A stretch of 7,120 bases of DNA. Source: Phycisphaerae bacterium (lineage in GTDB: Bacteria > Planctomycetota > Phycisphaerae > Sedimentisphaerales > SG8-4). Positions 1 through 6,270 of this stretch are shown in pieces (positions within the stretch are counted from its first letter, which is position 1; every line of letters begins with the position of its first letter). Under the pieces are notes generated by a model that saw only the letters and a program-made list of their open reading frames with translations, was not told where the DNA came from and searched no databases. The translations under genes and the position numbers were made by a program. The stretch is taken from positions 1 through 7,120 of the forward strand of contig JAUWLI010000154.1 in assembly GCA_030613765.1 (NCBI GenBank). Direction: 5' to 3'.

Positions 1-279
1 ATTTCCAATTTTCTGGCCGAACGCAATTACTACAATCACATCCGGCTGATAAGCTGTTATCTTTTCGATTGCCGCCGGTTCGTTAACATTGTCGGTCTCG
101 ATAAAAGGTATCGAATGTGAATCCGCCCAGCGGGCTACGGGAGTGTGAGTCTGCTTTCTGCCTCTGCCCGCCCGGTGAGGTGGCTGAGTTACGATCAAAT
201 CCAGGCTATGGTTTGATTGTGCCAAAGCATTGAGGCATTCGAGGCCGAATTCTCCGCTGCCGAGATAGATTATCTTCAT
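1..279 (-). CDS. fmt: Methionyl-tRNA formyltransferase, N-terminal part (runs off the left edge)
   Basis: Transfers a formyl group from 10-formyltetrahydrofolate to the amino group of initiator Met-tRNA in the cytoplasm. Ninety-three codons are visible, open to the window edge, starting at the ATG at 277-279. The start MKIIYLGSGEFG matches the family's opening strand-turn, normally MKIxFxGTPEFA, so TP is replaced by SG. TQPPHRAGRGRK (residues 31-42) corresponds to the usual TQPDRPAGRGKK loop, and VIVVIAFGQKI near the edge matches the Rossmann strand before the active site. The catalytic Asn-His-Asp residues and the C-terminal tRNA-binding domain lie outside the window. It is last of the three visible genes in a leftward lptB-def-fmt group, 55 bases after def. 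No clear Shine-Dalgarno precedes the ATG. The def-fmt pairing supports the call; the motif changes look lineage-specific rather than degenerate. Confidence 0.9.
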   Translation of the reverse strand, partial: MKIIYLGSGEFGLECLNALAQSNHSLDLIVTQPPHRAGRGRKQTHTPVARWADSHSIPFIETDNVNEPAAIEKITAYQPDVIVVIAFGQKIGN

Positions 280-297
280 AATACTGGACGCCCGACT

Positions 298-324
298 CTC
301 GATACTCAAGTATCGCGTATCGAG
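298..324. repeat. Inverted repeat with GTATCGN heptads in the fmt leader
   Basis: Perfect 8-base arms, CTCGATAC (298-305) and GTATCGAG (317-324), enclose 11 bases. Inside, GATAC (301-305) and GTATC (310-314) can form an alternative smaller hairpin. The right half also reads as two adjacent heptads, GTATCGC (310-316) and GTATCGA (317-323), resembling the heptads before lptB. It lies between the def stop and the fmt start, so on the transcript it would fold about 18 bases upstream of the fmt ATG. No T-run follows, so it is not a normal intrinsic terminator. A role in translation or mRNA stability is only inference. Confidence 0.55.
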
Positions 325-334
325 TTTTCAAGAT

Positions 335-862
335 TCACATTTCACTGTTCTTTTCGTGGTCCTGGCTTAGTTTTTTAAGCTGCCTTCTGTGTGCGATTTT
401 CGCGGCCTGTCCCATGCGGTTGACGATAGTGATGCCATTGATATGGTCATTTTCGTGTTGTAGCGCCCTTGCGTAAAGGCCGTCAGCTTCCTCAGTAAAT
501 TCATTACCGTCGAGGTCGGTGGCAGTAACTTTGCATTTTTTGTATCTTCGAATCTTAGTGTTAATGCCGGGCACGGAGAGGCAGCCCTCTTCGACCGCAT
601 CAAGCTCACCAATCGGGGTGACAGTTGGGTTTATATAAACTTTGACGGCCTCCCTGGTTCCACTCAGCGATATAATAAAGAGACGCATGGGCAGGCCAAT
701 CTGGGGGGCTGCGAGGCCGACACCTTTGTTCTTGAGCATAACATCGGTCATTTTCACTATCAGTTGACGGATATTGTCGTCGATTTTCTCAACGGGCGAA
801 GCCTGCCCGGCCAAGACGTCAGCGGGGTAATGCGTGAGTTGACATTTTTCAAAATCTATCAT
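335..862 (-). CDS. def: Peptide deformylase
   Basis: Metal-dependent hydrolase that removes the formyl group from the N-terminal methionine of new proteins at the ribosome. At 175 residues it is a normal bacterial length. All three family motifs are intact: GVGLAAPQIG (residues 47-56), EGCLSV (92-97) supplying metal ligand Cys94, and QHENDH (135-140) supplying ligands His136 and His140 and the catalytic Glu137. The third motif has Asn-Asp where many homologues have Ile-Asp or Phe-Asp, which should not affect metal binding. The C-terminal helix is basic and followed by a short polar tail (about 160-175). The ATG at 860-862 puts motif I at the expected distance from the N terminus; no Shine-Dalgarno is visible before it. 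It lies 45 bases after lptB and 55 before fmt, consistent with one transcript. Confidence 0.96.
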   Translation of the reverse strand: MIDFEKCQLTHYPADVLAGQASPVEKIDDNIRQLIVKMTDVMLKNKGVGLAAPQIGLPMRLFIISLSGTREAVKVYINPTVTPIGELDAVEEGCLSVPGINTKIRRYKKCKVTATDLDGNEFTEEADGLYARALQHENDHINGITIVNRMGQAAKIAHRRQLKKLSQDHEKNSEM

Positions 863-894
863 TTTTCGTATTCGGCTTATCGCGGTTTAATGCT

Positions 895-904
895 CGATGC
901 ATCG
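895..904. repeat. Ten-base perfect palindrome between lptB and def
   Basis: CGATGCATCG is self-complementary and sits 3 bases beyond the lptB stop, in the 45-base lptB-def spacer. There is no loop and no T-run, so it is not an intrinsic terminator. It may be a protein-binding site or chance; nothing else supports a function. Confidence 0.25.
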
Positions 905-907
905 CAG

Positions 908-1648
908 TTATTTATCATCGAACTCGTCGCCATCGAATATGTCGCCGAGGTAGTATTGCCTTACAGTTTCGTCACGGACGATCTCTGCGGGCGAGCCGGA
1001 ACCTATGACCTTGCCATGGTCGATTATGTAGGCCTTTTCGACAATCTCAAGTGTCCTTTCTACATTATGGTCGGTAATGAGAACACTGAGTCCTGAAGCG
1101 ACAAGCCGGCGAATCTCCTCCTGCAGGTCCCCGACAGCAATAGGGTCAACGCCGGTAAAAGGCTCATCCAAAAGAATCAACGAAGGGTCAGTTACCATCG
1201 CCCGGGCGATTTCGAGTTTTCTTCGCTCACCACCGGAGAGGAACCCTCCCTGGCTGTCAGCGACCTCTCGAAGCGAGAAACGGTCAATGAGCATATCAGC
1301 TTTGCGGTCGCGTTCGGCTTTCGTGATAGACATGGTTTCGAGAATTGCGTAAAGGTTGTTTCTAACGCTGAGGCGCTGAAAGATGCTCGGCTCCTGTGAA
1401 AGATAGCCCAAGCCGAGGCGGGCACGTTTGTACATAGGCAGCTTTGTAACATCCTGGTCCTGGAACAAGACCTGGCCGCCATTGGGAGTAATCATCCCGA
1501 CAATCATTCTAAAGGAGGTTGTTTTTCCGGCACCATTTCTTCCGAGCAGCCCGACAATCGTTCGCTGACCAATCTCCACTGATATTCCGTTTACAACGGT
1601 CCTGCCCGAAAATTTCTTTACCAGCCCGCGAGTTTCAAGAAGTGCCAT
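908..1648 (-). CDS. lptB: LPS export ABC transporter ATP-binding protein LptB
   Basis: Cytoplasmic ATPase of the LptB2FG complex, which extracts lipopolysaccharide from the inner membrane and pushes it along the Lpt bridge to the outer membrane. The 246 residues contain a complete nucleotide-binding domain: Walker A GRNGAGKT (36-43), Q-loop YLSQEPSIFQRLSV (Gln85), signature LSGGE (137-141), Walker B LILLDE (157-162) and switch His194. LptB is distinguished from related branched-chain amino-acid ATPases (LivF/LivG) by LSQEPSIFQRLSV, LLDEPFTGVDPIAV and ITDHNVERTL, all close to the E. coli LptB forms. The start ATG (1646-1648) follows an AGGA eight bases upstream. It heads the leftward lptB-def-fmt group behind a promoter at about 1691-1718. 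The usual lptA/lptC partners are not next to it in this window. Confidence 0.93.
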   Translation of the reverse strand: MALLETRGLVKKFSGRTVVNGISVEIGQRTIVGLLGRNGAGKTTSFRMIVGMITPNGGQVLFQDQDVTKLPMYKRARLGLGYLSQEPSIFQRLSVRNNLYAILETMSITKAERDRKADMLIDRFSLREVADSQGGFLSGGERRKLEIARAMVTDPSLILLDEPFTGVDPIAVGDLQEEIRRLVASGLSVLITDHNVERTLEIVEKAYIIDHGKVIGSGSPAEIVRDETVRQYYLGDIFDGDEFDDK

Positions 1649-1653
1649 ATTGG

Positions 1654-1684
1654 GTATCCTGTATTTCGTATCTTGTATTTCGTA
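1654..1684. repeat. Tandem heptad repeat GTATYYY in the lptB leader
   Basis: Four consecutive 7-base units, GTATCCT, GTATTTC, GTATCTT and GTATTTC, are followed by a further GTA. Equivalently, a 14-base unit is repeated twice with one mismatch (1654-1667 and 1668-1681). On the lptB transcript this becomes a run of RRRATAC units ending 5 bases before the ATG, and the last one, AGGATAC, contains the AGGA that serves as the lptB Shine-Dalgarno. Two similar heptads (GTATCGC, GTATCGA) lie upstream of fmt. Confidence 0.7.
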
Positions 1685-1690
1685 GGCGAT

Positions 1691-1718
1691 ATTATAGTGA
1701 TAACCACAGGCAAATCAA
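1691..1718 (-). promoter_or_regulatory. Sigma-70-type promoter for lptB-def-fmt
   Basis: Read leftward, TTGATT (1713-1718 complement) and a perfect TATAAT (1691-1696 complement) are separated by 16 bases. The -35 matches four of six consensus positions. Transcription would begin near 1684, giving a leader of roughly 36 bases made almost entirely of the heptad repeat. It is correctly placed for the first gene of the leftward group. Confidence 0.6.
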
Positions 1719-1894
1719 GGCGTATTTAGTCGTTAATATTCAGATGGCCTTTTCGCTGTGGCCGGGGCAATAAGAATCTGAGCCATTTTGAGCAAGGCCA
1801 GGGAATCAATCTTCGTTCACTATGCCGCCCACTATTGAAAAGGAGTGTCGGAACGACCTATAACCTGTTTTTTCTTTGAAAGCCAATAAATATT

Positions 1895-1924
1895 CTGGCA
1901 TTTGGGCAGATTTTTTGCTATAAG
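1895..1924 (+). promoter_or_regulatory. Probable promoter for the phosphoesterase-yidC-mnmE operon
   Basis: CTGGCA (1895-1900) and TATAAG (1919-1924) are spaced by 18 bases, matching four and five of six sigma-70 consensus positions respectively. Transcription would start near 1931, about 40 bases before the ATG at 1972. The flanks are AT-rich. Position relative to the operon is good but the -35 is weak. Confidence 0.4.
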
Positions 1925-1961
1925 TTGAGGTTTTGCGAAAGACAAGGTCAAATATTTACTT

Positions 1962-1965
1962 GAGG
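1962..1965 (+). promoter_or_regulatory. Shine-Dalgarno deciding the phosphoesterase start
   Basis: GAGG lies six bases before the ATG at 1972. It favours that ATG over the in-frame TTG at 1933, whose extra 13 residues would precede the strand that opens this fold and match nothing in the family. Confidence 0.6.
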
Positions 1966-1971
1966 ATACGT

Positions 1972-2757
1972 ATGTTTGCTGTTATTAGCGATATACATTC
2001 CAATCTCGAAGCTTTAACAACGGTCCTGGCTGATATCGAAAAGCGCGGCATCAAAACGATTTATTGTCTCGGTGATGTCATCGGCTACGGATCAAATCCA
2101 AGGGAATGTCTGGATTTGATAATAGAGAAGACCAAGTGGTGCGTTCTTGGTAATCACGATTACGCTACTCTTTACGAGCCGACAAATTTTAATTACGGGG
2201 CGGAGCAGGCAAGCTTCTGGACCCGCTTTATTTTGGAAGCAAACCATCAAAATGACTCTCACGAGTCTCACGACAGACGCTGGAGCTTTCTTGGCGAGCT
2301 TCCGATGCGTCATACTCTGAAAACAAAACTGGGAACCAACTCAGCGATAATAGATTTTGTTCACGCCTCACCGAGAAGGCCGATTAACGAATACATCTTT
2401 CCTGATGATGTTTATACAAATCCGGCCAAGGTTCGGCTTCTTTTCGAGCGTGTCAAGCATATCTGCTTTGTCGGCCATACTCATATGCCGGGAGTATTTC
2501 TTGATGAACCGGACTTCTATCTGCCCAATGAGCTGAGTAATGTTTATCCGATTATCACTGAAGAGAAAGCGATAATCAATATCGGATCTGTCGGACAGCC
2601 AAGGGACAAGGACAATCGTGCAAGCTATGCGTATGTCAATGAAAACGAGGTTCACTTCGTCCGGTTGGAATACGATCTTGAAACTACTATAAAAAAAATA
2701 CAGGCGGTCGAACAACTGGACAACTTCCACGCTGAAAGACTGCGGGACGGAAGATAA
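1972..2757 (+). CDS. Calcineurin-like metallophosphoesterase (YfcE/MJ0936-like family)
   Basis: A cytoplasmic binuclear-metal phosphoesterase of 261 residues with no signal peptide. All metal-site motifs are present: DIHSN (Asp7, His9), GDVIGYG (Asp35), GNHD (Asn61, His62), His131 in VHASPRRP, and GHTH (His169, His171). The end of the domain, NIGSVGQPRDKDNRASYA, is typical of this stand-alone subfamily. The start at ATG 1972 gives MFAVISDIHSN, the normal beginning, and has a GAGG Shine-Dalgarno. The substrate cannot be read from sequence: relatives act on artificial phosphodiesters, and physiological targets are mostly unknown. It is first in an operon with yidC, 17 bases downstream, and mnmE. 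Context suggests a housekeeping nucleotide or RNA-related role, but that is inference. Confidence 0.9.
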   Translation: MFAVISDIHSNLEALTTVLADIEKRGIKTIYCLGDVIGYGSNPRECLDLIIEKTKWCVLGNHDYATLYEPTNFNYGAEQASFWTRFILEANHQNDSHESHDRRWSFLGELPMRHTLKTKLGTNSAIIDFVHASPRRPINEYIFPDDVYTNPAKVRLLFERVKHICFVGHTHMPGVFLDEPDFYLPNELSNVYPIITEEKAIINIGSVGQPRDKDNRASYAYVNENEVHFVRLEYDLETTIKKIQAVEQLDNFHAERLRDGR

Positions 2758-2774
2758 GGAATTAAGAATATAGA

Positions 2775-4763
2775 ATGAACTCCAGGATTATTTTAGTATT
2801 GATTGTGGTCGGCTTTGTTGCGTTCTGCGGCTGGCTTGTTATTGAATCGGGACCGTGTGAAAATTGCCGGCCTGAAAGAGGGCCGTGTATACTCCTGCAG
2901 CAAACGACGGCTACCGAAGGCAAAGAGGGGGCAAAGGCCGCTGGGGCAAAGAAGGAAACTTTTGAAGCGGTTGATTCGATCGGTTTCCGCGCAGACGACG
3001 CACCATCTACAAGCGTTACGTTAGGCTCAACCGACCCAAAGAGCAATTATATGTTCCAGCTGGAATTGGTCTCCAAAGGTGCGGCCATCAGGAGCGCGGT
3101 CTTTAGCTGGTTTGATGACCGTGACCCCAACAACCCACAGCCGCTGCAAATTCTATCGCCAGTAAAGCTATATAACGGCAGTGAAGTCCTGTCGATGGCC
3201 AATACGGGCTTTGTATTTGTTAAGGAGAAATTACAACTGTCTCTGGATGAATTGCACTGGGAAAACCTGGGCGTTGAAAAAGGAGCGGACGGTTCCCAGA
3301 CAGCGAGCTTCAAAGCAGTCATCAAGGATTCGAGCGACGTGCCGGTAGTGAAATTAACCAAAAGCTATAAGATTACAGCAGGCAGCTACCTTCTGGATTG
3401 CGATTTAACGGTTGAGAACATGACGGGCAGCGAGCAAAAAGTGCGTTTCAATTTAGGCGGGCCGATAGGACTTGGCAGGGAGTCTTTCAGGTCCGATATG
3501 AGACAGGTCATCGCGGGCTTTAGAAATGCGGAAGGTCAGGTGGTCAGCAAAGGACTTAATACCAAAAAGCTCAGAAATGCAACAGAGCTTGAGCACAGAC
3601 GGCCGACAAAACCCGGCGCTAATTTCCTGTGGATTGCCGCTACAAATAAATATTTCGCGGCCATCGTTGTGCCGGTTGCGGATGAGGGCAAGGACTTTTG
3701 CGACTGGGTAGCAGACAAAACGGGGCGATTCTACAATCCCGACGGAGATGAACGCTCCAACAGCGGCGATGAGACAATCGGTTTGGATTTGAAAATCGCA
3801 GCAAACACACTTGCTGAAGCAGGCCAGGCCAACAGCGAAAAGACATATAAGTTTCAGTTTTATCTTGGGCCGAAGGACAAGAGCCTTTTCGACAAAACCC
3901 AGCTGTATGAAAAGCTGGGCTTTGCCAATACGATAACTTTTATGCCCTGCTTTTGCTGCCCCACCTGGCTTATCCATCCGATAGCCTTTGCGATATTGGC
4001 ACTGATGAAATGGATGTACGGCTTTATCGGCAATTACGGCATTGTGATTATCATATTAGTGTTCATGTTTCGGCTTGCCATGCATCCGGTGACGAAGAAG
4101 AGCCAGCTCTCGATGAGGAAAATGACCAAGCTGGGCCCGATGGCCGAGGAGATAAAGAAGAAATACGCCAATAACAAAGCCGAGATGAACAAGCAGATGA
4201 TGGCTCTTTACAAAAAACAGGGCGCCTCTCCGATAATGGGATTTCTTCCGATGATGGTGCAGATGCCCGTTTGGATTGCTCTCTGGAGCGCGGTATACGC
4301 CAGCATTGAACTTCGAGGTGAAGGATTTTTGCCGTTTTGGATTACGGACCTTTCAATGCCGGACGCTCTTTATAGATTTCCAACGACAATAATTGTTCCT
4401 TTGTTGGGCTGGAAGATAGAATCACTAAACCTGCTGCCTCTTATGATGGGCCTGGCCTTTTATCTTCAGCAAAAACTAATGCCGCACCAGGCAGGGGCAT
4501 CGGCCAATCCTCAGGTCGCTCAGCAGCAAAAAATGATGATGATTATGATGCCGCTGATGTTTCCGCTGATGTTATACAATGCACCTTCGGGAGTGAATCT
4601 GTATATTATGTCGAGTACCTTTGCGGGTGTTTTTGAGCAGTATGTCATCCGCAAGCACATCCGGGAGAAAGAAGAAGCCGAATCTCAGGGTCTGGTATCG
4701 GCAACGAGCAAAACCGGCGGAAAAGTCAAAAAGAAAAAGCCCAAGCCGTTTTACAAGATTTAA
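2775..4763 (+). CDS. yidC: Membrane protein insertase YidC
   Basis: Inserts and folds inner-membrane proteins, with the Sec translocon or alone. The 662 residues show the Gram-negative layout: N-terminal anchor (about 4-24), a large periplasmic domain (about 45-380), then the conserved insertase core. In the core, NYGIVIIILVFMFRLAMHPVT forms the second membrane segment and carries the hydrophilic-groove Arg433. A charged cytoplasmic hairpin follows (about 440-480), then FLPMMVQMPVWIALW, and finally a Met-rich helix (587 on) with PSGVNLY (604-610). The tail (about 646-662) is very lysine-rich; similar basic tails in some marine bacterial YidCs, including a planctomycete, bind ribosomes. Unusual cysteines lie just after the anchor (28, 31, 38) and before the core (392, 394, 395). 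The ATG start has only a distant AAGGA. mnmE follows after 7 bases. Confidence 0.96.
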   Translation: MNSRIILVLIVVGFVAFCGWLVIESGPCENCRPERGPCILLQQTTATEGKEGAKAAGAKKETFEAVDSIGFRADDAPSTSVTLGSTDPKSNYMFQLELVSKGAAIRSAVFSWFDDRDPNNPQPLQILSPVKLYNGSEVLSMANTGFVFVKEKLQLSLDELHWENLGVEKGADGSQTASFKAVIKDSSDVPVVKLTKSYKITAGSYLLDCDLTVENMTGSEQKVRFNLGGPIGLGRESFRSDMRQVIAGFRNAEGQVVSKGLNTKKLRNATELEHRRPTKPGANFLWIAATNKYFAAIVVPVADEGKDFCDWVADKTGRFYNPDGDERSNSGDETIGLDLKIAANTLAEAGQANSEKTYKFQFYLGPKDKSLFDKTQLYEKLGFANTITFMPCFCCPTWLIHPIAFAILALMKWMYGFIGNYGIVIIILVFMFRLAMHPVTKKSQLSMRKMTKLGPMAEEIKKKYANNKAEMNKQMMALYKKQGASPIMGFLPMMVQMPVWIALWSAVYASIELRGEGFLPFWITDLSMPDALYRFPTTIIVPLLGWKIESLNLLPLMMGLAFYLQQKLMPHQAGASANPQVAQQQKMMMIMMPLMFPLMLYNAPSGVNLYIMSSTFAGVFEQYVIRKHIREKEEAESQGLVSATSKTGGKVKKKKPKPFYKI

Positions 4764-4770
4764 TTGGTAC

Positions 4771-6189
4771 ATGTACGAGCTTGATGATACTATCGCAGCC
4801 ATCAGTTCTCCAGGGGCGGAGCAAAGAGCTATTGTTCGCATAAGTGGACCCGGGACAATCGACAAATGCGAGCGGATTTTCAGCGCCCCAATCCCAAAAG
4901 ATAGAAGCGGAGTTTTTTCAGGACCTATATCTGTCGACTCGGAGCTACAAGTTGATGCAACGCTGTACCTGTTTTTGGCCCCGCATTCCTATACCGGTGA
5001 TGACATTGCCGAAATCCATATCCATACAAACGCGGCCGTAACTGAGGCCTTAATGGGTAATCTGCTTTCGGGCGGTGGTCAGATTCGTCTGGCGGGGCCC
5101 GGTGAATTCACAGCGCGGGCATATCTTAACGGCAAAATGGATTTGACCCAGGCCGAGGCCGTGAACGAAATTGTTGTAAGCAGCAATAAGTTTCAATTGG
5201 CTGCATCTGAGAAACTTCTTGCCGGCCGATTGGGAGAAACCACGTCAAAAATACGCTCGGAATTGATGGACTGCCTTAGTTTGATAGAGGCGGGTCTCGA
5301 TTTTAGCGGCGAAGATATCGAGTTTATAACCCGCCCGGAGGCGGCGGAAAGATTAACGCAAATAAACAATGAGCTTGAGGAACTGTTATCGAGCAGTGTC
5401 AGATATGAAGAGGTAGTTGATTTGCCGGCGGTGGGAATCGCCGGTGCGACCAACGCCGGAAAGAGCAGTCTGCTCAACAGGTTACTCGGTCAGGAAAGAA
5501 GCATTGTCTCTGAGCTGCATAAGACAACAAGGGATGTGTTGACGGGCATGTTGACGTTGGCCCACTGCAAATGTGTGCTGTTCGATTGCGCGGGGTTGAT
5601 AACCGAGTCGAATGAAATCCTCGATGAACTGGCACAACAGGCGGCAATCGAAGCGCTGCGAAACAGCTCCGTGGTCGTTTTTTGTGTGGATGTCGCAAAA
5701 ACAAACTGGAACGAAGATATTTCAATACGCACACTTATAGAACCAGAACTTCTGATACCAGTTGCAACAAAAACGGATTTGCTCTCAGAAAAGTTTTTGG
5801 CCAAGCGACTCGGCGAGCTAAATGAATTGTTCGGCGTCGAGTTTTTGTCAACCTCAGTAGAAACCGGGAACGGTATAGAACTTCTGCGAGAGACGATTGA
5901 TAGAACATTAGTTGAACTGACGGTCGGTGCGAGTGGTGGTGGGCAGGTCCCGGAGCAGATATCGAGTGTTGCTCTTACAACGAGACATAAACAGGCAGTT
6001 ACCGAGGCAATTGATAATATCAGCGAATCCATTAGTGAATTGAAGGTGGGCAACGATGAGGTTGCCGCAATGATGCTTCGAGCCGCTCACCAGGGGCTTT
6101 TCGATATAGAGTCGGCCACGGGCGGAGGGGGGCGGGCCGATGAGCAGATATTAGAAAGAATATTCAGCCGCTTCTGTATAGGCAAATAA
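4771..6189 (+). CDS. mnmE: tRNA uridine-5-carboxymethylaminomethyl modification GTPase MnmE (TrmE)
   Basis: With MnmG it modifies U34 in the wobble position of certain tRNAs, using a formyl-tetrahydrofolate-type cofactor and K+-stimulated GTP hydrolysis. The protein has 472 residues. The N-terminal folate domain ends at about 120, and GEFTARAYLNGKMDLTQAEAV marks the start of the helical domain. The inserted G domain carries GATNAGKSS (225-233), TTRD (252-255), DCAGL (272-276) and TKTD (333-336). The C terminus is FCIGK with catalytic Cys469. The start at ATG 4771 (MYELDDTIAAISSPG) matches the family; the reading frame stays open further upstream, but that overlaps yidC and has no homology value. 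There is no Shine-Dalgarno, so translation is probably coupled to yidC, 7 bases before. Several G motifs depart from consensus (Pro to Thr in G1, Thr to Cys in G3, Asn to Thr in G4). Confidence 0.95.
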   Translation: MYELDDTIAAISSPGAEQRAIVRISGPGTIDKCERIFSAPIPKDRSGVFSGPISVDSELQVDATLYLFLAPHSYTGDDIAEIHIHTNAAVTEALMGNLLSGGGQIRLAGPGEFTARAYLNGKMDLTQAEAVNEIVVSSNKFQLAASEKLLAGRLGETTSKIRSELMDCLSLIEAGLDFSGEDIEFITRPEAAERLTQINNELEELLSSSVRYEEVVDLPAVGIAGATNAGKSSLLNRLLGQERSIVSELHKTTRDVLTGMLTLAHCKCVLFDCAGLITESNEILDELAQQAAIEALRNSSVVVFCVDVAKTNWNEDISIRTLIEPELLIPVATKTDLLSEKFLAKRLGELNELFGVEFLSTSVETGNGIELLRETIDRTLVELTVGASGGGQVPEQISSVALTTRHKQAVTEAIDNISESISELKVGNDEVAAMMLRAAHQGLFDIESATGGGGRADEQILERIFSRFCIGK

Positions 6190-6199
6190 TTACACAAAT

Positions 6200-6238
6200 A
6201 AAAAAAACACAAGCGATTGGTATGCCTGTACTTTTTTT
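6200..6238. terminator. Probable bidirectional intrinsic terminator between mnmE and dnaK
   Basis: Eight As (6200-6207) and seven Ts (6232-6238) flank a stem of ACAAGC (6209-6214) and GCCTGT (6224-6229) with a 9-base loop. Read leftward, all six pairs form (one is G-U) and further wobble pairs extend the stem, followed by eight Ts. Read rightward, one A-C mismatch interrupts the stem. It lies 10 bases past the mnmE stop and is the expected arrangement between convergent genes. The stem is short. Confidence 0.5.
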
Positions 6239-6247
6239 AAGGAGTCA

Positions 6248-6270
6248 AAAACCGTTTACAATTCGGCTTT
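6248..6270 (-). terminator. Weak hairpin immediately after the second dnaK tail copy
   Basis: Read leftward, AAAGCCG and CGGTTTT (with one G-U pair) enclose a 9-base loop and run into a short T-tract. It begins directly after the TAA at 6271-6273 that ends the second tail copy. That is a natural place for a dnaK terminator if 6271 is the true or ancestral gene end. The stem is A-T rich and weak. Confidence 0.35.

Larger units (their letters stand above)
1649..1971. other. Divergent intergenic region between lptB and the phosphoesterase gene
   Basis: This 323-base gap has no credible coding sequence in either direction: the one open stretch crossing it (1519-1773, top strand) is mostly antisense to lptB. 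It holds a heptad repeat block (1654-1684), a leftward promoter (1691-1718), a weaker rightward promoter (1895-1924) and a Shine-Dalgarno (1962-1965). The middle, about 1725-1890, shows only a short GGCC-flanked stem candidate near 1746-1763, and I see no convincing RNA gene, riboswitch or operator there. Confidence 0.6.

Noticed and set aside
764..1096. Rightward open frame of 110 codons over the def-lptB junction
   Set aside because: It is antisense to def and lptB, both of which have intact family motifs; its protein shows no domain and no Shine-Dalgarno.
1746..1763. TGGCC and GGCC flanking TTTTCGCTGT in the intergenic region
   Set aside because: Only four G-C pairs and no T-run or conserved element; not enough to call a terminator or RNA structure.
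1896..1918. Possible sigma-54 promoter (TGGCAT with downstream TTGC)
   Set aside because: The TTGC lies at the wrong spacing from TGGCA for the -24/-12 arrangement; the sigma-70-like reading fits better.
1933..1971. TTG start giving the phosphoesterase 13 extra residues
   Set aside because: The ATG at 1972 has a properly spaced GAGG and begins exactly at the first strand of the fold.
3453..3977. Leftward 174-codon frame inside yidC
   Set aside because: Antisense to the yidC periplasmic domain coding region; no motif or ribosome-binding site supports it.
4621..4770. Fifty-codon N-terminal extension of mnmE
   Set aside because: It overlaps yidC in another frame, is basic and low-complexity, and the family start is clearly MYELDDTIAAISSPG at 4771.
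5490..6053. Leftward 187-codon frame inside mnmE
   Set aside because: Ser/Thr-rich shadow of a well-supported mnmE frame with no recognisable domain.
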